From NCBI GenBank assembly GCA_018401495.1, contig JAGYJX010000006.1, forward strand, positions 1 through 64,000: a stretch of DNA of 64,000 bases, in the 5' to 3' direction. A program made the translations under genes and the position numbers. Shown in pieces: positions 1 through 8,457 of the stretch (position 1 is the first letter of the stretch; each line of letters opens with the position of its first letter). The notes under the pieces were generated by a model that saw only the letters and a program-made list of their open reading frames with translations, did not search any database and was not told where the DNA came from. The DNA is from Rhodospirillaceae bacterium (GTDB taxonomy: Bacteria; Pseudomonadota; Alphaproteobacteria; Thalassobaculales; Thalassobaculaceae).

Positions 1-381
1 CGGCATAGGCGTCGTCCTTGGCGCCGTAGGTTCGCAGCGTCTGGTCGTCGTTCACCCACGCGTAGACGATGATCCTGGCCTCCGAGTGGAAGCGGAAGAA
101 CAAGCGGTACCGTTGATAGAACTTGGCCCGCCGCCGTGCGCGTGCTCCCCGCCGATCGTCTTGCCGGGCCGGTACGCCGGGCTGGCCGGGTCGGCCGGGA
201 TCTCCCGCGTCGCCAGCGTGCGAATGGCGGCGAGACGCTTGGCCGCCGGCCGGCGCCGGTATCCGCCGGGATCCCGCTCCCTCAGCCGTTCGACCTCGAG
301 CACGAGGGCGGTCAGCTGCTCGAGGAACAGCCGATGGGCGTACAGCCGCCAGCCGTTCACCGCGAACGGTTCCGCCGTCAC
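1..381 (-). CDS. yhaV: YhaV-family toxin (type II TA), 3' end cut by window edge, one frame break
   Basis: Predicted ribosome-dependent or free mRNA endonuclease toxin of the RelE/YhaV group, partner of the PrlF antitoxin just upstream. It starts at a GTG (379-381) three bases after the antitoxin stop, as usual for prlF-yhaV. The N-terminus VNGWRLYAHRLFLEQL and the segment KRLAAIRTLA fit YhaV. The frame breaks at about 135, where one base seems missing between a His codon and a GGC run. Downstream another frame continues with RRAKFYQRYRLFFRF and then a stretch ending AWVNDDQT, the conserved C-terminal half. The last few codons lie beyond position 1. The break is probably a sequencing error, but a real inactivating mutation cannot be excluded. 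Confidence 0.75.
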
Positions 382-384
382 CGT

Positions 385-711
385 TCAGTCGTCTTCGGGA
401 TCGAGCGGGGCGTCGAGGTCGAGATCCTCACCCTCGACGAGCGCATCGATACGCCGCATCAGCGCGCCGTCGAGCGGCTGGACGCCCTGCGGGCGGGCGG
501 CGATGTCATGTTCGAGGAAGGCGAGGAACGCATCCAGCGCCGGATCGGCGTCGCCTGTCGAGCCACGGCGAAGCACCACGCTGCCGTCGCCCTGGATCTC
601 GTAGGCGATCGTGTCGCGCTTGCGCAACCCGAGCGCCTCCCGCACCCGGGCGGGGATCGTGGTCTGGTAACGATCGGTCAGGGTGGACGCATCGACGAAG
701 GCGGTCGACAT
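385..711 (-). CDS. prlF: PrlF-family antitoxin (AbrB/SpoVT-like)
   Basis: Antitoxin of the PrlF(SohA)/YhaV pair. It should bind and neutralise YhaV and repress its own promoter through an N-terminal swapped-hairpin AbrB-type DNA-binding domain. That domain is visible in the first 50 residues as LTDRYQTTIPARVREALGL followed by a short beta strand VVLRR. The acidic C-terminus (EGEDLDLDAPLDPEDD) is typical of the toxin-binding part. I chose the ATG at 711; a longer frame reaches 774 but adds residues that do not fit the family. About 108 residues. Toxin and antitoxin are three bases apart, so they are co-transcribed and translationally linked. Confidence 0.82.
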   Translation of the reverse strand: MSTAFVDASTLTDRYQTTIPARVREALGLRKRDTIAYEIQGDGSVVLRRGSTGDADPALDAFLAFLEHDIAARPQGVQPLDGALMRRIDALVEGEDLDLDAPLDPEDD

Positions 712-924
712 GGCGGCGCTCTCAAAGCCGAACCTCGGTAGAGGAGAGGTAATGCAGGTGCATTGCCGGGTCAAGGTGGGCTGGGCGATGAAGGTGCTGG
801 TCCTTGGTGTCGGCCAGATTGCCGGCCTATCGATCCGCTGATCTGGTGAAAGTCATATGGCCGATCGACGGCTGCGTCCGATGGTTTGCGTCGAATGCGT
901 ACAGGTGCCGATCGAGCAAGGGCC

Positions 925-1272
925 ATGGCCGAAGCTGGCAAGACAGATGCACTGTCACCGATATTCCAGGTCGAACGAAACCGGCAGGATGAGCAAGTCG
1001 CACAGCAGCGCGATACGACCGAGCGTCAGCAGCTCACCGCTTCTCAGCTCGCGCAGCGCCGCACACTGGTACAGGAGCGCGCTGTTCAGCGGACGTTCAA
1101 CGATGCCACCACGCGAGAATTGAGCGAGGACGCGAGCACCTTCCGGCGGATGGAGACGGATGCCGAAGCCGAACGGAGCGCGCGCCGGGAAGCCTTCAAG
1201 GAGCGCAGGCGCACCGAGGATCGTGAACGGCGGCGCGGCAAATCGCGCGACGACTCAACATTGGAACGGTAA
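925..1272 (+). CDS. Hypothetical highly charged coiled-coil protein
   Basis: An open frame of 115 codons starting at ATG 925. I do not recognise the family. From about residue 15 to the end it is almost entirely Glu, Arg, Gln, Asp and Ala with no hydrophobic core (for example QQRDTTERQQLTASQLAQRR), which predicts a long helix or coiled coil. Such composition is common in C-terminal tails of plasmid relaxases and other mobilisation proteins, so it may be a fragment of one. It lies between a toxin-antitoxin pair and an AT-rich HNH endonuclease gene in what looks like an accessory segment. A longer in-frame start exists at 886. The ribosome-binding site is weak and the coding status is uncertain. 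Confidence 0.35.
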   Translation: MAEAGKTDALSPIFQVERNRQDEQVAQQRDTTERQQLTASQLAQRRTLVQERAVQRTFNDATTRELSEDASTFRRMETDAEAERSARREAFKERRRTEDRERRRGKSRDDSTLER

Positions 1273-1368
1273 GGTGGCGCACGACTCGCTTTTAGGAAAT
1301 TGCGGGTGGGCGGTTCGGGCAATCTTTGTAGTATGCCGCCAAGTTCGTTGTAATATGAGGCATTAAAA

Positions 1369-2133
1369 ATGAAAAAACTTACACCTGAACAAATACATGT
1401 AGCGTATGGTCTTGGAAAAGATGCGTACTTAAATCAAATCACAAAATCCGCAGCCATTAATCGACTTCGTGATGAATATGATTTCAACAATGCTTCTGCA
1501 TCTGATTACGTGAGAAATCTTGATTGCATGCTGAGAGGTCAAGGATATCATAGAACCCTAAATCTATATGCCACAGGATATTTCCTGGATCGAATTATCG
1601 ATGATTTTGGTGAGCAATGTTATCTGAGCGCACTCTCCGCCATCGAAAAACATCTCGATTACTATGACGATTTAGGTCATGGAAAACAGGTGAAAATTAG
1701 ACAACTATTGAGCTCTCGTCGAGCGCAACTTGATGAAATATCGCTCTTCCCTAATGAGGTTGCTAACGAGTCCACGCTCGAAGAGGGCGCCGTTTCACAA
1801 GTTACCGTCAACGCCTATGAAAGAAACCTTCAAGCCCGAGCGAAATGCATAGAATTCCACGGCCATAAATGTTGTGTTTGCGGATTTGATTTCGAAGATC
1901 AATATGGTGATATCGGAAAGCGATTTATTCACGTACATCATTTGAGAGAATTATCTACAATCAGAAGATCGTATGTCGTTGACCCGATAAATGATTTGCG
2001 GCCGGTTTGTCCGAATTGCCACGCTATGCTCCACAAACGAAAGAACCCTGCATTTACGATAGAAGAACTGAAGGAAATCCTTTGCAATCGGGAATGCGAG
2101 CGAGCTGGATGTACAGAGAGGGTAATCGCCTGA
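1369..2133 (+). CDS. HNH endonuclease, McrA-like, horizontally acquired
   Basis: 254-residue protein with a C-terminal HNH nuclease domain (about residues 160-235). The Zn pair CCVCGF (near residue 168), the core FIHVHHLREL, the Asn of DPINDLRPVC and the second pair CPNCH are all present, so the metal-binding and catalytic residues look intact. The N-terminal 150 residues are a helical region I cannot assign, with one Cys and many Tyr. Families with this layout include restriction endonucleases that cut modified DNA (McrA type), which suggests a stand-alone defence role; that is inference. The gene is obviously AT-rich, with A/T-ending codons such as AAA, GAA and AAT, unlike every neighbour, so it was acquired recently. 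No partner methyltransferase is nearby. Confidence 0.8.
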   Translation: MKKLTPEQIHVAYGLGKDAYLNQITKSAAINRLRDEYDFNNASASDYVRNLDCMLRGQGYHRTLNLYATGYFLDRIIDDFGEQCYLSALSAIEKHLDYYDDLGHGKQVKIRQLLSSRRAQLDEISLFPNEVANESTLEEGAVSQVTVNAYERNLQARAKCIEFHGHKCCVCGFDFEDQYGDIGKRFIHVHHLRELSTIRRSYVVDPINDLRPVCPNCHAMLHKRKNPAFTIEELKEILCNRECERAGCTERVIA

Positions 2134-2270
2134 CGATCGCTCCCCACCCTTCTGTGCCGGTCACATAGCGCCGTACTCCGCGTCACCCGAAGCCCGATCC
2201 AAGTTCAAACTGATCCCACCCCGCCGCCCCCATCATTGACGCCACCCCGGCCCCGTCCTATCCGGTCCCC

Positions 2271-3045
2271 ATGGACCTGCGCCTCGACGCCGTCTCGCAC
2301 CGCTACGACGCCCTCGCCGTGCTCGACGGCATCGACCTGCTGGCGCGCGACGGCGAGATCCTGGCGATCATCGGGCCGTCGGGGTGCGGGAAGTCGACCC
2401 TGCTGCAGATCGCCGGCGGGCTGATCCGGCCCACCGCCGGCGCGGTCAGCACCGCCGGGGCGGCGCCGGCCGGGTGCCTGAACCCGATCACCATGGTGTT
2501 CCAGGACTTCGCGCTGCTGCCCTGGCGCGACGTCGCCGGCAACGTGGCGCTGGCGCTCGAGCACCACGCGCTGTCGCGGGCCGAGCGGCGCGAGCGGGTG
2601 GCGGCGGCACTCGCCCGGCTCGGGCCTCGCCGAGTTCGCCGGCGCCCTGCCGCGCCAGCTCTCCGGCGGCATGCGCCAGCGCGTCGGCATCGCCCGCGCC
2701 CTGGTGGCGCGCCCGGCGGTGCTGCTGCTGGACGAGCCGATGTCGGCGCTCGACGCCCAGACCCGCGAGCTGCTGATCGAGGACTTCCTGGAGGTCTGGC
2801 TGCGCGAGCGCACCACGGCGCTGTACGTCACCCACAACCTCGCCGAGGCGCTCAGGCTCGCCGACCGGGTGGCGGTGCTGTCGCGCCGGCCGGGGCGGCT
2901 GCGCGCCCTGGTCGAGGTGCCGGTGCCGCAGGGCGAGCGCGGCGGTGCCGCGGCCCGGCTGGAGATCGCCCGGCTGCAGGACGAGCTGTGGGCGCTGATC
3001 CGCGACGAGGCCAGCGCCGCCGAGCGCGAGATGGCGGATGCCTGA
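2271..3045 (+). CDS. ABC transporter ATPase, nitrate/sulfonate/taurine type, one frame break
   Basis: ATP-binding subunit of an SsuB/TauB-like importer. Walker A is GPSGCGKST (about residue 36), the Q-loop is VFQDFALLPW, the signature is LSGGMRQRV, Walker B is VLLLDEPMSALD and the switch His lies in YVTHNLAEA. LLPWR after the Q-loop is typical of the nitrate/sulfonate/taurine group. The reading frame breaks near 2625: removing one G from a GGG restores LARLGLAEFAGALPRQLSGG. With that correction the protein is about 257 residues, the normal family length. It lies upstream of a matching permease. No solute-binding protein gene is next to it, so the substrate is not settled. Confidence 0.85.
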
Positions 3046-3105
3046 GGCCGACGCCCGAGCCGAGGCCGTGGGCGCCGAGCCGAGGCGGCCGCCGGGCGCC
3101 GGCCG

Positions 3106-3876
3106 GTGCCGTTCCGCGGCGGCGGCTTCGCGCTCAGGCCGAACCGCCTCGCCGGCGTCGCCGGGCTGCTGGCGCTGGTCGGGCTGTGGCAGCTCGGCTC
3201 CAGCCGGGGCTGGATCAGCGCGCTGATGGCGCCGGCGCCGAGCGAGGTGCTGCAGGCGCTGTGGGCGATCGCCGCCGACGGCACGCTGGCGGTGCACCTC
3301 GCCGCCTCGCTCGGCCGGATCGGGGCGGGCTGGGCGCTCGGCACGCTCGCCGGCCTCGCGGTCGGGCTGGCCATGGGGATGTTCTCGCTGGCCCGCGCCG
3401 CCGGGCTGCCGGTGGTGTCGGCGCTGTTCCCGATCCCGAAGATCGCGCTGCTGCCGCTGCTGATCCTGTGGTTCGGCATCGGCGAGCCGTCGAAAATCGC
3501 CACCATCGCGCTCGGCACCTTCTTCCCGACGGTGATCGCCACGTTCAGCGGCGTCGACACCGTGCCGCGCTCGCTGATCCGCATGGCGCAGTCCTTCGGG
3601 GTGCCGCCGGCCCGCATCGTGTGGGCGATCGTGCTGCCGGGGGCGCTGCCCGGCATCCTCGCCGGGTTCCGCATCACCGCCTCGATCGCGCTGATCCTGG
3701 TGGTGGCGGCCGAGATGATCGGCGCCGAGCACGGCATCGGCGCCTTCATCCTGCAGACCGGCAATTTGATGCGCACCGACCAGCTGCTGGCCGGGGTGCT
3801 GGTGCTGTCGGCGCTCGGACTGCTGGTGGCGGCGGCGCTGACCTGGGCCGAGCGGGTGCTGCTGCGCTGGCGGTAG
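3106..3876 (+). CDS. ABC transporter permease, SsuC/TauC-like
   Basis: Membrane subunit of the importer encoded just upstream. From the GTG at 3106 it is 256 residues with about six hydrophobic segments, the first at residues 15-35. The cytoplasmic coupling loop of the BPD_transp_1 fold is seen around MAQSFGVPPARIVWAIVLPG (the EAA-like region). The family marker FPIPKIALLPLLILWFG is present. The true start may be the ATG at 3038, which overlaps the ATPase stop, with one frame break near 3105; the N-terminal residues before TM1 are therefore uncertain. ATPase and permease are in operon order, but a binding protein is missing from the window side that I can see. Confidence 0.82.
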   Translation: MPFRGGGFALRPNRLAGVAGLLALVGLWQLGSSRGWISALMAPAPSEVLQALWAIAADGTLAVHLAASLGRIGAGWALGTLAGLAVGLAMGMFSLARAAGLPVVSALFPIPKIALLPLLILWFGIGEPSKIATIALGTFFPTVIATFSGVDTVPRSLIRMAQSFGVPPARIVWAIVLPGALPGILAGFRITASIALILVVAAEMIGAEHGIGAFILQTGNLMRTDQLLAGVLVLSALGLLVAAALTWAERVLLRWR

Positions 3877-3924
3877 CGCCTTCGGGGCTTCGGAGCGTGA
3901 GCCTGAATCGGCTCGGCGTCTCCA

Positions 3925-4049
3925 GCCGGCCCTTCGCGGCTCCCGCTGCGCGGGAGCACCTCAGGGCGATAGATTTAAGATGTTGATCGCGCTGATTTTT
4001 TCTCTGTCGCCCTGAGGTGCCGCGCATCGCGCGGCCGCGAAGGGCCGGC
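3925..4049. repeat. Nested REP-like inverted repeat (cruciform-forming)
   Basis: Outer arms 3925-3939 and 4035-4049 are perfect 15-base inverted repeats. Next to them 3957-3969 and 4007-4019 are perfect 13-base inverted repeats (CACCTCAGGGCGA and its complement). Between these, each side holds its own hairpin: CTCCCG-CTGCG-CGGGAG at 3940-3956 and CCGCGC-ATC-GCGCGG at 4020-4034. The AT-rich centre (about 3970-4006) contains a T-run. The architecture is that of paired REP/BIME elements known between genes in alphaproteobacteria. It sits between the permease and the sulfite-oxidase-like gene and could also stop transcription. Confidence 0.8.
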
Positions 4050-4113
4050 CGGGGAAAGATCCTCACGCTCTTGAGAGTGGCGCCGCGCCCGCGGCGCTGC
4101 CATATCCGAGCCC

Positions 4114-4779
4114 ATGAACGACGATCCGCTCATCCCGGCCGACCGGGCCAAGCTGGTGGCGGCCAAGACCGCCTGGGCGCGCGACCGCCGCGCGCCCGGC
4201 GGGAAGGCCGGGCGAGGCCGGGACGCGCCGGCTGCCGCCCGGCCAGCACCTGGTGCGCGACTGGCCGGTGCTCGACCTCGGCACCCACCCGAACCTGAAC
4301 CCCAAGGACTGGCGGCTGTCGATCGAGGGGCTGGTGGCGTCGCCGCTCACCCTGTCGCTGGCCGACCTGGCGAGCATCCCGGCGTTCGAGATCGACCTCC
4401 GACATCCACTGCGTCACCGCCTGGTCGCGGCTCGACAACCGCTGGAAGGGGGTGTCGACCCGCGACCTGATCGCCGAGGTCCGGCCGCGCGACGAGGCGC
4501 GCTTCGTGATCGTGAAGAGCCACGACGGCTACACCACCAACCTCGCGGTCGACTGGCTGTACGAGCCCGACAGCCTGATCGCCACCCACTGGGAGGGCGC
4601 GCCGCTGACCCGCGAGCACGGCGGCGCCGGCCCGGCTGGTGGTGCCGGCGCTGTACTTCTGGAAGAGCGCCAAGTGGATCCGCTCGATCCGGTTCGTGGC
4701 GCGCGACGTAAAGGGCTTCTGGGAGGCGCGTGGCTATCACGACGTCGGCGACCCGTGGAAGGAACAGCGCTATGGTTAA
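4114..4779 (+). CDS. Sulfite-oxidase-like molybdopterin oxidoreductase (YuiH type), three frame breaks
   Basis: Small molybdenum-cofactor enzyme of the sulfite oxidase/YedY fold. Pieces in three frames join into about 220 residues: [19 protein letters not shown], then [20 protein letters not shown] with the Cys that ligates Mo, then [17 protein letters not shown], and finally [20 protein letters not shown] to a TAA at 4777-4779. Frame breaks lie near 4225, 4397 and 4630, all in GC runs. There is no signal peptide, so the protein is cytosolic, unlike MsrP. The substrate is unknown; sulfite is possible given the neighbourhood. The next gene overlaps it by 8 bases. Confidence 0.8.
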
Positions 4780-5341
4780 CGTGGCGCGCGCGATCCTGCT
4801 GGTCGCGCTGACGACGGTGGGAGGCTGGGCGATGACGGCGGGCGCGACGGCAGCGGCAGCCGAGACGGCGTGGGATTTCGCCTTCACCTCGATCGACGGC
4901 GACGCCATGCCGCTGAAGGCCTACGAGGGCAAGGCGCTGCTGGTGGTGAACACCGCCTCGCGCTGCGGCTTCACCCCGCAATACGAGGGCCTGCAGGCGC
5001 TGTGGGAGCGCTACCGCGACCGCGGCCTGGTGGTGATCGGCGTGCCGTCCAACGATTTCGGCGGCCAGGAGCCGGGCAGCGCCGAGCAGATCAAGGCGTT
5101 CTGCGAGACCAATTTCGCGGTCGACTTCCCGATGACCGACAAGTATCCGGTGACCGGCGCCGACGCCCACCCGTTCTACCGCTGGGCGGCGGCCTCGCTC
5201 GGCGCCGACCAGGCGCCGCGCTGGAACTTCCACAAATACCTGGTCGGCCCGGACGGCAAGCTGGTCGCGGCCCTGCCGACCCGGGTCGATCCGACGTCCG
5301 AGCCGGCGATCGCCGCGGTCGAGAAGGCGCTGCCGAAATGA
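4772..5341 (+). CDS. Glutathione peroxidase family protein, periplasmic
   Basis: Thiol peroxidase of the GPx family, 189 residues from ATG 4772. A signal peptide (residues 1-30, ending AAAAE) sends it to the periplasm. The catalytic positions are visible: Cys in NTASRCGFT, Gln in GGQEPGS, and Trp-Asn in [12 protein letters not shown] second Cys in the region [10 protein letters not shown] suits a thioredoxin-dependent peroxidase. It overlaps the sulfite-oxidase-like gene by 8 bases and the following TPR gene by 4 (ATGA), so the three are one operon. It would reduce peroxides or lipid hydroperoxides. The alternative upstream start at 4730 gives no signal peptide and is rejected. Confidence 0.87.
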   Translation: MVNVARAILLVALTTVGGWAMTAGATAAAAETAWDFAFTSIDGDAMPLKAYEGKALLVVNTASRCGFTPQYEGLQALWERYRDRGLVVIGVPSNDFGGQEPGSAEQIKAFCETNFAVDFPMTDKYPVTGADAHPFYRWAAASLGADQAPRWNFHKYLVGPDGKLVAALPTRVDPTSEPAIAAVEKALPK

Positions 5342-5862
5342 TCCGGGCGCTGGCGGCGGCGCTGGCGCTCGCCGTCCCGCTGCTGGCGACCCCGGCGGCG
5401 GCGATGGCGCCGGTGCCGATCCCGGCGGCCGAGGGCGCCACCGCCGACATGGACTATGTCCGCGGCGTCGAGCTGATCGAGGCCAAGCGCTACGCCGAGG
5501 CGGTCACGCTGCTGCGGCTGGTGGTCAACCGCAACCCGGACAACGCCGACGCCTGGAGCCGGCTCGGCTTCGCGGCCCGCAAGTCGGGCGACCGCCGCAA
5601 CGGCGAGCTGTACTACGGCAAGGCGCTGGCCCTCGACCCCGGCCACCGCGAGACCATGGAATATCTCGGCGAGATGTACCTGGAGAGCGACCGCCCGGAC
5701 CTCGCCCGCGCCATGCTGGCGCGGCTGGCGGCGCTGTGCCCCGACGGCTGCGAGCCGCGCGCCGAACTGGAAGCCGCGATCGCGGCGTTCGAGAGGCCCG
5801 CCAGTAGCCGGCACTGCGCGCCCGTTCCCGGCGGCTGCGGCCGGGTCCCGCTCCGGACATGA
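5338..5862 (+). CDS. TPR-repeat secreted or periplasmic protein
   Basis: Starts at ATG 5338, overlapping the peroxidase stop. Residues 1-23 form a signal peptide ending ATPAAA. The body holds two to three tetratricopeptide repeats, seen as GVELIEAKRYAEAVTLLRLV, then NPDNADAWSRLGFAARKSGD and YYGKALALDPGHRETMEYLG. Such proteins act as scaffolds for protein-protein contacts; the partner is not known. The last residues after AAIAAFE look non-native (Pro, Gly, Arg rich) and run into repeat DNA, so the true stop may lie earlier with a frame break near 5790. Probably co-transcribed with the molybdoenzyme and the peroxidase. Confidence 0.75.
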   Translation: MIRALAAALALAVPLLATPAAAMAPVPIPAAEGATADMDYVRGVELIEAKRYAEAVTLLRLVVNRNPDNADAWSRLGFAARKSGDRRNGELYYGKALALDPGHRETMEYLGEMYLESDRPDLARAMLARLAALCPDGCEPRAELEAAIAAFERPASSRHCAPVPGGCGRVPLRT

Positions 5863-5961
5863 CGGTCCAGTCCGGATGACGATGGAGGAGGAGACGGCGC
5901 GCCCGCCTCCCTATCGTCACCCCAGGTAGCGGACGGCTCACCGCCGCTCGTCCTTCCCCGT

Positions 5962-6230
5962 CGTCACCCCGGGCAAGCGGAGCGCGACCCGGGGCCGCCC
6001 GCTCCGCCCTCTCCATCGTCATTCCGGCCAAGCGGAGCGCGAGCCGGAAGCCACCCGCCGCTTGGTCGGTGGAGCCGTGGCCGGCCGCCGTCGCGGCGTG
6101 GGTTCCGGATGCGTTCCGCCTGCGGCGGCCCGCTCCGGAATGACGATGGAGAGAAGGGAGCGGGCTGTACCCTGTCGGCTCCCCCCGTTCCTTGTCGTCA
6201 CCCCGGGCAAGCGGAGCGCGACCCGGGGCC
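5962..6230. repeat. Cluster of REP-like palindromes in a 384-base gene-free gap
   Basis: The gap between the TPR gene and the EamA gene has no credible coding frame. It holds an exact 35-base direct repeat at 5962-5996 and 6196-6230 that is itself a palindrome (CCCCGGG...CCCGGGG). A variant copy lies at 6017-6052 (ATTCCGG...CCGGAA) and a larger inverted version at about 6103-6149. Each unit has the inner sequence CAAGCGGAGCGCGA. These are typical alphaproteobacterial intergenic REP elements, here at least three to four copies. The two flanking genes converge, so a role as bidirectional transcription stop is possible. Confidence 0.85.
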
Positions 6231-6246
6231 CACCCGCCGCGCCGCC

Positions 6247-7152
6247 TTATCCGCGCCGGACCCGCTCCCGCCACGCGAGCACCACCGCGCCGGCGACGAT
6301 CAGCGCCGCGCCCAGCCCCGACAGCGCCGTCGGGATCTCGCCGAACACCGCCAGGTCGTAGAGGGCGGCGAACACCAGGGTGGCGTAGAACAGCGGCACC
6401 ACGAAGCTGGCGTCGCCGCGCCGGAGCGCCTGGATGAACATCGCCTGGGCGGTCACCATCACCGCCCCGATGGCGGCCAGCAGCGCCCACTGGGTCGGGC
6501 TCGGCCAGATCCACACGAAGGACGCGACGGCGACCGCGATGGCGGCGCCGAGGGCGTTGTTGATCGCCAGGATGCGCAGCATCGGCTCGCCCTCCCGGGT
6601 CTCGCCGGACGACGATTCCCCGCCGGTCAGCCGCTTCACCAGGATGGTCTCCATGCCCATGAAGACGGCCGACGCCAGCGCCACCAGGGCGACCGGCTGG
6701 AACGCCTCGGCACCCGGCCGGATCAGCACCAGCGCGCCGGCCAGCGCCACCCCTGCCGCCGCCCAGCGCCAGGGGCCGATCCGCTCGCCGAGCAGCGGGA
6801 TCGCCAGCACCATGGCGACCATCGGGCTGAGGAAGCTGATCGCGGTGGCGTCGGCGAGCCGCATGCCGGCGGCGGCGGCGAACATGGTGCTGACCGCCGC
6901 CCAGCCGCACAGCGTGCGGCCGACATGCACCGGCCAGGCGGCGCCGGCGAAGCCCGGACGCGCCCAGGCCAGGATCGGCGCCAGGGTCAGCAGGGCGAAG
7001 GCGAAGCGGCCGGCGCTGACCTGCAGCGGGTGCATCACCTCGCCGCCGATGCCGCGCCCGAGCGCCTTGGCCATCAGCGAGGTCGCGGCGATGCAGGCGC
7101 AGGCCACCAGCATCAGCCCGACGGCGACCAGCGGCGAACTCCGCGACGGCAT
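6247..7152 (-). CDS. EamA/DMT-family transporter
   Basis: 301-residue membrane protein with about ten hydrophobic segments in two EamA repeats, the second starting near residue 155. Characteristic stretches are RLADATAISFLSPMVAMVL in the first repeat and RRGDASFVVPLFYATLVFAA in the second. Family members export metabolites such as amino acids, nucleotides or sugars. It is the last gene of the minus-strand operon that starts with the acyl-CoA-dehydrogenase-like gene at 12749; only 22 bases separate it from the CoA-transferase, so it may export or import a compound of that pathway. The substrate cannot be read from sequence. Confidence 0.85.
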   Translation of the reverse strand: MPSRSSPLVAVGLMLVACACIAATSLMAKALGRGIGGEVMHPLQVSAGRFAFALLTLAPILAWARPGFAGAAWPVHVGRTLCGWAAVSTMFAAAAGMRLADATAISFLSPMVAMVLAIPLLGERIGPWRWAAAGVALAGALVLIRPGAEAFQPVALVALASAVFMGMETILVKRLTGGESSSGETREGEPMLRILAINNALGAAIAVAVASFVWIWPSPTQWALLAAIGAVMVTAQAMFIQALRRGDASFVVPLFYATLVFAALYDLAVFGEIPTALSGLGAALIVAGAVVLAWRERVRRG

Positions 7153-7174
7153 CGGCGTGGCGCCGCGGTGGGGG

Positions 7175-8398
7175 TCAGACCGCGCCCTTGGCCTTCTCGG
7201 CGGCGATCTCGGCCGCGCTCATGCCGAGCACCTCGGCGAGCACCTCGTCGGTGTGCTGGCCGAGGGTGGGCGGCGAGCGCCGGTACTCGATCGGCGTCCC
7301 CGACAGCTTCACCGGGTTGGCGATCAGCGGCACCGTGCCCTCGCCGGCGAGCGGGTGCGGCAGGTCGATGCGCATGCCGCGGGCCTTCACCTGCGGGTCC
7401 TCGAACACCCGGTCGATGGTGTTGACCGGGCCGCACGGCACGCCGCCGGCCTCCAGCGCCGCCACCCAGTCGTCGGTGGTGCGGGTGGCGATGTACTCGG
7501 CGATGCGCGGGGTGAGGGCGGCGCGGTTGGCGATGCGCAGCGGGTTGGTGGCGTAGCGCGGGTCGTCCTTCAGGTCGGCGGCGCCGGCGATCTCGCACCA
7601 GCGGCGGAACTGCCCGTCGTTGCCGCAGGCCAGGATGACGTGGCCGTCGGCGGTCTTGAACACCTCGTAGGGCACGATGTTCGGGTGGGCGTTGCCGAGC
7701 GGCGTCGGCACCTTGCCGGAGACCAGGTAGTTGGTGCCCTCGTTGATCAGCCACGCGACCTGGGTGTCGAGCAGGCAGCAGTCGATCTGCTGGCCCTCGC
7801 CGGTGCGGTCGCGGTGCCGCAGGGCGGCCAGGATCGAGGTGGCGGCGTACATGCCGGTCATGACGTCGGTGATGCCGACGCCGACCTTGACCGGCTCGAC
7901 GCCAGGGGTGCCGGTGATGCTCATGATGCCGCCCATGCCCTGGGCCAGGAAGTCGTAGCCGGCGCGCGGGGCGTACGGGCCGGTCTGGCCGAAGCCGGTG
8001 ACCGAGCAGTACACCAGCCGCGGGAACTCCGCGCGCAGCTGCTCGTAGCCGAGGCCGAGCTTGGCGAGCGAGCCGACCTTGAAGTTCTCGACCAGCACGT
8101 CGCACTCCGCCAGCAGCCGCTTGGCCAGCGCGATGCCCTCGGGCTTGGCGAGGTCGAGGGTGATCGAGCGCTTGGAGCGGTTGGCGCACAGGTAGTAGGC
8201 GCTCTCGCTGGTGTCCTCGCCGTCGGCGCCCTTGACGTAGGGCGGGCCCCAGCGCCGGGTGTCGTCGCCCTCGCCGGGCCGCTCGATCTTGATGACGTCG
8301 GCGCCGAGGTCGCCCAGCAGCTGGGTGCAGGTCGGCCCGGCCAGGATGCGGGTCAGGTCGAAGATGCGCACGCCGTCGAGCGGCAGCGGGCTGGTCAT
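7175..8398 (-). CDS. Class III CoA-transferase (CaiB/BaiF family)
   Basis: 407-residue family III CoA-transferase, moving CoA between acyl groups through an aspartyl-CoA thioester. The family start LPLDGVRIFDLTRILAGPTC, the CoA-site region GADVIKIERPGEGDDTR and the catalytic Asp region AGYDFLAQGMGGIMS with ITDVMTGMYA are present. The C-terminus (SPPTLGQHTDEVL) is intact. I start it at the ATG at 8398; a longer open frame that reads into the upstream GST is an artefact of a frame break in that gene. In known 3-sulfinopropionate degraders a class III transferase makes 3-sulfinopropionyl-CoA, and the desulfinase-like gene in this operon makes that role attractive. Other acids (formate, succinate or hydroxy acids) are possible. 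Confidence 0.88.
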   Translation of the reverse strand: MTSPLPLDGVRIFDLTRILAGPTCTQLLGDLGADVIKIERPGEGDDTRRWGPPYVKGADGEDTSESAYYLCANRSKRSITLDLAKPEGIALAKRLLAECDVLVENFKVGSLAKLGLGYEQLRAEFPRLVYCSVTGFGQTGPYAPRAGYDFLAQGMGGIMSITGTPGVEPVKVGVGITDVMTGMYAATSILAALRHRDRTGEGQQIDCCLLDTQVAWLINEGTNYLVSGKVPTPLGNAHPNIVPYEVFKTADGHVILACGNDGQFRRWCEIAGAADLKDDPRYATNPLRIANRAALTPRIAEYIATRTTDDWVAALEAGGVPCGPVNTIDRVFEDPQVKARGMRIDLPHPLAGEGTVPLIANPVKLSGTPIEYRRSPPTLGQHTDEVLAEVLGMSAAEIAAEKAKGAV

Positions 8399-8457
8399 CG
8401 CGGTCGTCCTCTGTTGATCGGCGGGTATCGGGGCCGGTGTCTCGGCGGGTCGGCGGG

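Noticed and set aside
1369..2133. HNH gene as a homing endonuclease inside an intron
   Set aside because: No interrupted gene or intron structure is seen around it; the flanks belong to separate genes.
1938..2186. Short frame on the minus strand over the HNH gene
   Set aside because: It overlaps a clear gene and has no recognisable feature.
2205..3959. Long open frames opposite the ABC genes and similar antisense frames elsewhere
   Set aside because: They are Arg/Ala/Pro-rich with no motif and lie opposite clear genes; long shadow frames are normal at this GC content.
5962..6230. Direct repeats as a CRISPR array
   Set aside because: The units are palindromic and irregularly spaced, there are no even spacers and no cas genes.
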